Part shown: positions 6,068-7,715 of the stretch, piece after piece
How positions within the stretch are numbered: position 1 is the stretch's first letter
Layout: each line of letters begins with the position of its first letter
Position numbers and translations under genes: made by a program
Notes under the pieces: model-generated
Database searches by the model: none
What the model saw: only the letters and a program-made list of their open reading frames with translations
Told to the model about the DNA's origin: nothing
Source: Ga0077527 sp964606765
GTDB lineage: Bacteria > Pseudomonadota > Gammaproteobacteria > Burkholderiales > SG8-41
Reading direction: 5' to 3'
Length of the DNA stretch: 7,715 nucleotides
Assembly (NCBI GenBank): GCA_964606765.1
Contig: CAZSIR010000139.1
Coordinates: 1-7,715 of the forward strand

Positions 6068-6550
6068 ATGCCGCGCAAACCCGCCTCCGCACAACCGGCC
6101 CTGCCGCCAGTCACGGTTTCCCGCTCGCCCTGCACCGGCGCCACCGTACGCCGGCTGTCGCGCCGCATCACGGCTTTTTACGAGCAGCATATGCGCGCCA
6201 CCGGCCTGAAACTCTCGCAGTATTCGGTGCTGGCCCACCTCTCGGACAGGCCGCAATCCCTGCTCCAGCTCGCCGCCCGGCTCGAACTCGACCGCACGAC
6301 GCTCACGCGCAACCTGAAGGCACTCGCCGCGAATGGCTGGGTGAGTGAAGTCGCCGGCGACGACGGCCGGCAGCGCCTGCTGGTGCTGACCGCCTCAGGT
6401 GAACGTTTTCGCAAGGAAGCGCGCCGGGCCTGGCAGGCCGCGCAGACCGAACTGGACCGGCAGCTTGGCCGCGCTTTCATCAGCAATCTGCATGCCCAGC
6501 TCGACAACGCGCTGCTGCAGCTCAAACCGGCATTGCCGGAGGACAACTGA
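6068..6550 (+). CDS. MarR-family transcriptional regulator
   Basis: A 160-residue winged-helix DNA-binding protein, probably a dimeric repressor released by a small ligand. Order of parts: a basic, proline-rich tail (1-20), a first dimerisation helix (about 26-44), the helix LSQYSVLAHL (49-58), the helix-turn-helix from SLLQLAARL (64-72) into the recognition helix DRTTLTRNLKAL (75-86), the wing EVAGDDGRQRLLVLT (94-108) with the family's D-x-R tip, and long C-terminal dimerisation helices (about 110-155). A single Cys22 lies near the N terminus. No Shine-Dalgarno precedes the ATG, and the TATAAT box ends 7 bases before it. The next in-frame ATG (6191, residue 42) would delete the first helix, so 6068 is preferred. 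It is divergent from the MATE gene and 2 bases upstream of the MFS gene, so it probably controls one or both and itself. The inducer is unknown. Confidence 0.92.
   Translation: MPRKPASAQPALPPVTVSRSPCTGATVRRLSRRITAFYEQHMRATGLKLSQYSVLAHLSDRPQSLLQLAARLELDRTTLTRNLKALAANGWVSEVAGDDGRQRLLVLTASGERFRKEARRAWQAAQTELDRQLGRAFISNLHAQLDNALLQLKPALPEDN
6538..6543 (+). promoter_or_regulatory. Ribosome binding site of the MFS gene inside the end of marR
   Basis: GGAGGA lies within the last marR codons, 9 bases before the ATG at 6553. This supports co-transcription and a possible link between translation of the two genes. Confidence 0.7.
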
Positions 6551-6552
6551 TC

Positions 6553-7715
6553 ATGGACAACACAAGCCGTTCACAGGGATTCTGGGGCATCACGCTGGTG
6601 GCGGCCGCCATATTGATGGTGACCATGGGCGCACGCCAGTCGATGGGCCTGTTTGTGTCACCGATCAATAACGCCTCCGGCCTCGGCATCGTCAGCATCA
6701 GCCTGGCCATGGCCATTGCGCAGTTCACCTGGGGCGCCGTGCAGCCGGTCGCAGGCGCCGTCGCCGACCGTTACGGACCCGGTTACGTGCTGGCCGGCGG
6801 CGTCGTGATACTGGCCGTCGGCAATGCTCTGACGCCTTTTCTGGTCAGCGACTGGGGACTGATTTTCACCATCGGCCTGCTGTCTGCGGCCGGCGCAGGC
6901 GCCGGCAGTTTCTCAGTGCTGATCGGCGCCGCCGCACAGCGTTTGCCCGCCGAACGCCGCGGCATGGCGGCCGGCATCATCAACGCGGGCGGTTCCTTTG
7001 GTCAGTTCGTCTTCGCGCCGCTGGTGCAGCGGCTCATTTCCGCATTCGGCTGGATGGGTGCGATGTGGTCACTGGCGGTGATCACGCTCACCGCGCTGCC
7101 GCTGGTGCGGATACTGCAGCGCGGACACACCGCGGCTGCAGCGGCAACACCGGCGCAGGCCGCGGGCCCGGGCATCAAAGCCGCGGTGATGCAGGCGCTG
7201 CGCGATCCGAGCTACCTGCTGCTGCATGCCGGTTTTTTCACCTGCGGTTTCCACATCGCGTTTCTGGTGACCCATCTTCCCGGCGAAGTGCAGCTTTGCG
7301 GCCTGCCGGCCGAAGTCGCCAGCTGGTCACTGGCCATCATCGGCCTCGCCAACATCGCCGGCAGCCTGCTCGCCGGCTGGGGCGTGCAGCATTACCGCAG
7401 CAAGTACATCCTGTCGTGGATGTACGGTTCGCGCGCGATGCTCATCATGATTTACCTGCTGGCGCCGAAAACCGCTTTGACTTTTTACCTGTTCGCCGCA
7501 GGCCTGGGCATCACCTGGCTGGCCACGGTGCCGCCCACCGCCGGCCTCGTCGGCAAACTCTTCGGCACGCGCTATCTCGCCACGCTGTTTGGCCTGACGT
7601 TGCTGTCCCACCAGACCGGCGGATTTTTCGGCGCATGGCTGGGTGGCATTGCCGTCACGCAGTCCGGCAGCTACGCATGGATGTGGTATGCCGACATCGC
7701 GCTCGCCGCGCTGGC
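6553..7715 (+). CDS. Major facilitator superfamily transporter (3' end missing)
   Basis: An open frame from ATG at 6553 to the window end with no stop, 387 residues visible; a typical MFS protein is about 400 residues, so little is lost. It would move a small solute across the inner membrane by proton coupling. The first helix (12-34) ends in GARQSMGLF (26-34), with Arg28, a pattern seen in monocarboxylate and oxalate/formate-like MFS groups. GAVADRYGPG (68-77) is the MFS motif A loop between helices 2 and 3. A hydrophilic Ala-rich stretch (about 190-215) is the central cytoplasmic loop between the two six-helix halves. The second half starts at about 220 and contains a further pair of helices around WLATVPPTAGLVGKLFG (322-338). 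The gene starts 2 bases after marR with its own RBS, indicating an operon under that regulator. Direction of transport and substrate cannot be read from the sequence. Confidence 0.9.
   Translation, partial: MDNTSRSQGFWGITLVAAAILMVTMGARQSMGLFVSPINNASGLGIVSISLAMAIAQFTWGAVQPVAGAVADRYGPGYVLAGGVVILAVGNALTPFLVSDWGLIFTIGLLSAAGAGAGSFSVLIGAAAQRLPAERRGMAAGIINAGGSFGQFVFAPLVQRLISAFGWMGAMWSLAVITLTALPLVRILQRGHTAAAAATPAQAAGPGIKAAVMQALRDPSYLLLHAGFFTCGFHIAFLVTHLPGEVQLCGLPAEVASWSLAIIGLANIAGSLLAGWGVQHYRSKYILSWMYGSRAMLIMIYLLAPKTALTFYLFAAGLGITWLATVPPTAGLVGKLFGTRYLATLFGLTLLSHQTGGFFGAWLGGIAVTQSGSYAWMWYADIALAAL

Noticed and set aside
1..7715. Mobile element, defence system, CRISPR array, RNA gene or biosynthetic cluster
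   Set aside because: No transposase, integrase, nuclease, regular repeat array, tRNA-like fold or synthase domain was recognised; gene content is ordinary metabolism, transport and regulation.

Overview
The window is a GC-rich, densely coded stretch with seven protein genes, most likely from a betaproteobacterium of the Burkholderiales type. That placement is an inference. It rests on the high GC content with G/C-ending codons, on an isolated periplasmic Bug/TctC binding protein (a family hugely expanded in that group), and on a neighbourhood of GST, MarR and efflux genes. No rRNA, tRNA, CRISPR array, transposase, integrase or phage gene is visible, and no intergenic gap exceeds about 260 bases.

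Layout. Left part, + strand: the 3' part of a glutathione S-transferase (3-599, start lies before the window); a 258-base gap with an AT-rich patch; a secreted alpha/beta hydrolase of the homoserine acetyltransferase (MetX-like) fold (858-1940); then a Bug/TctC solute-binding protein (2051-3037). The last two are separated by a 10-bp-stem inverted repeat whose loop holds the -35 hexamer of a good sigma70-type promoter. Middle, - strand: a lipoprotein alkaline phosphatase (3045-4463), convergent with the binding protein and only 7 bases from it, and behind it a MATE-family multidrug exporter (4553-5920). Right part, + strand, divergent from the MATE gene: a MarR-family regulator (6068-6550) followed 2 bases later by an MFS transporter that runs off the window end (6553 to beyond 7715).

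How the genes may work together. The MATE gene, marR and the MFS gene form a plausible regulator-plus-two-transporters locus. The 147-base divergent gap carries a consensus -10 so close to the marR ATG that the mRNA should be leaderless, an imperfect 24-bp palindrome over that -10, and two further inverted repeats. The secreted hydrolase and the binding protein could form an export-side hydrolysis plus capture pair, but this rests on adjacency only. The phosphatase keeps every metal ligand and the catalytic serine and looks functional.

I found nothing that I can defend as a wholly new biological system. The observations most worth checking are the leaderless marR with its palindrome, the promoter embedded in the inverted repeat at 1956-1995, and a perfect 15-bp inverted repeat whose arms sit in the first and last codons of the phosphatase gene.
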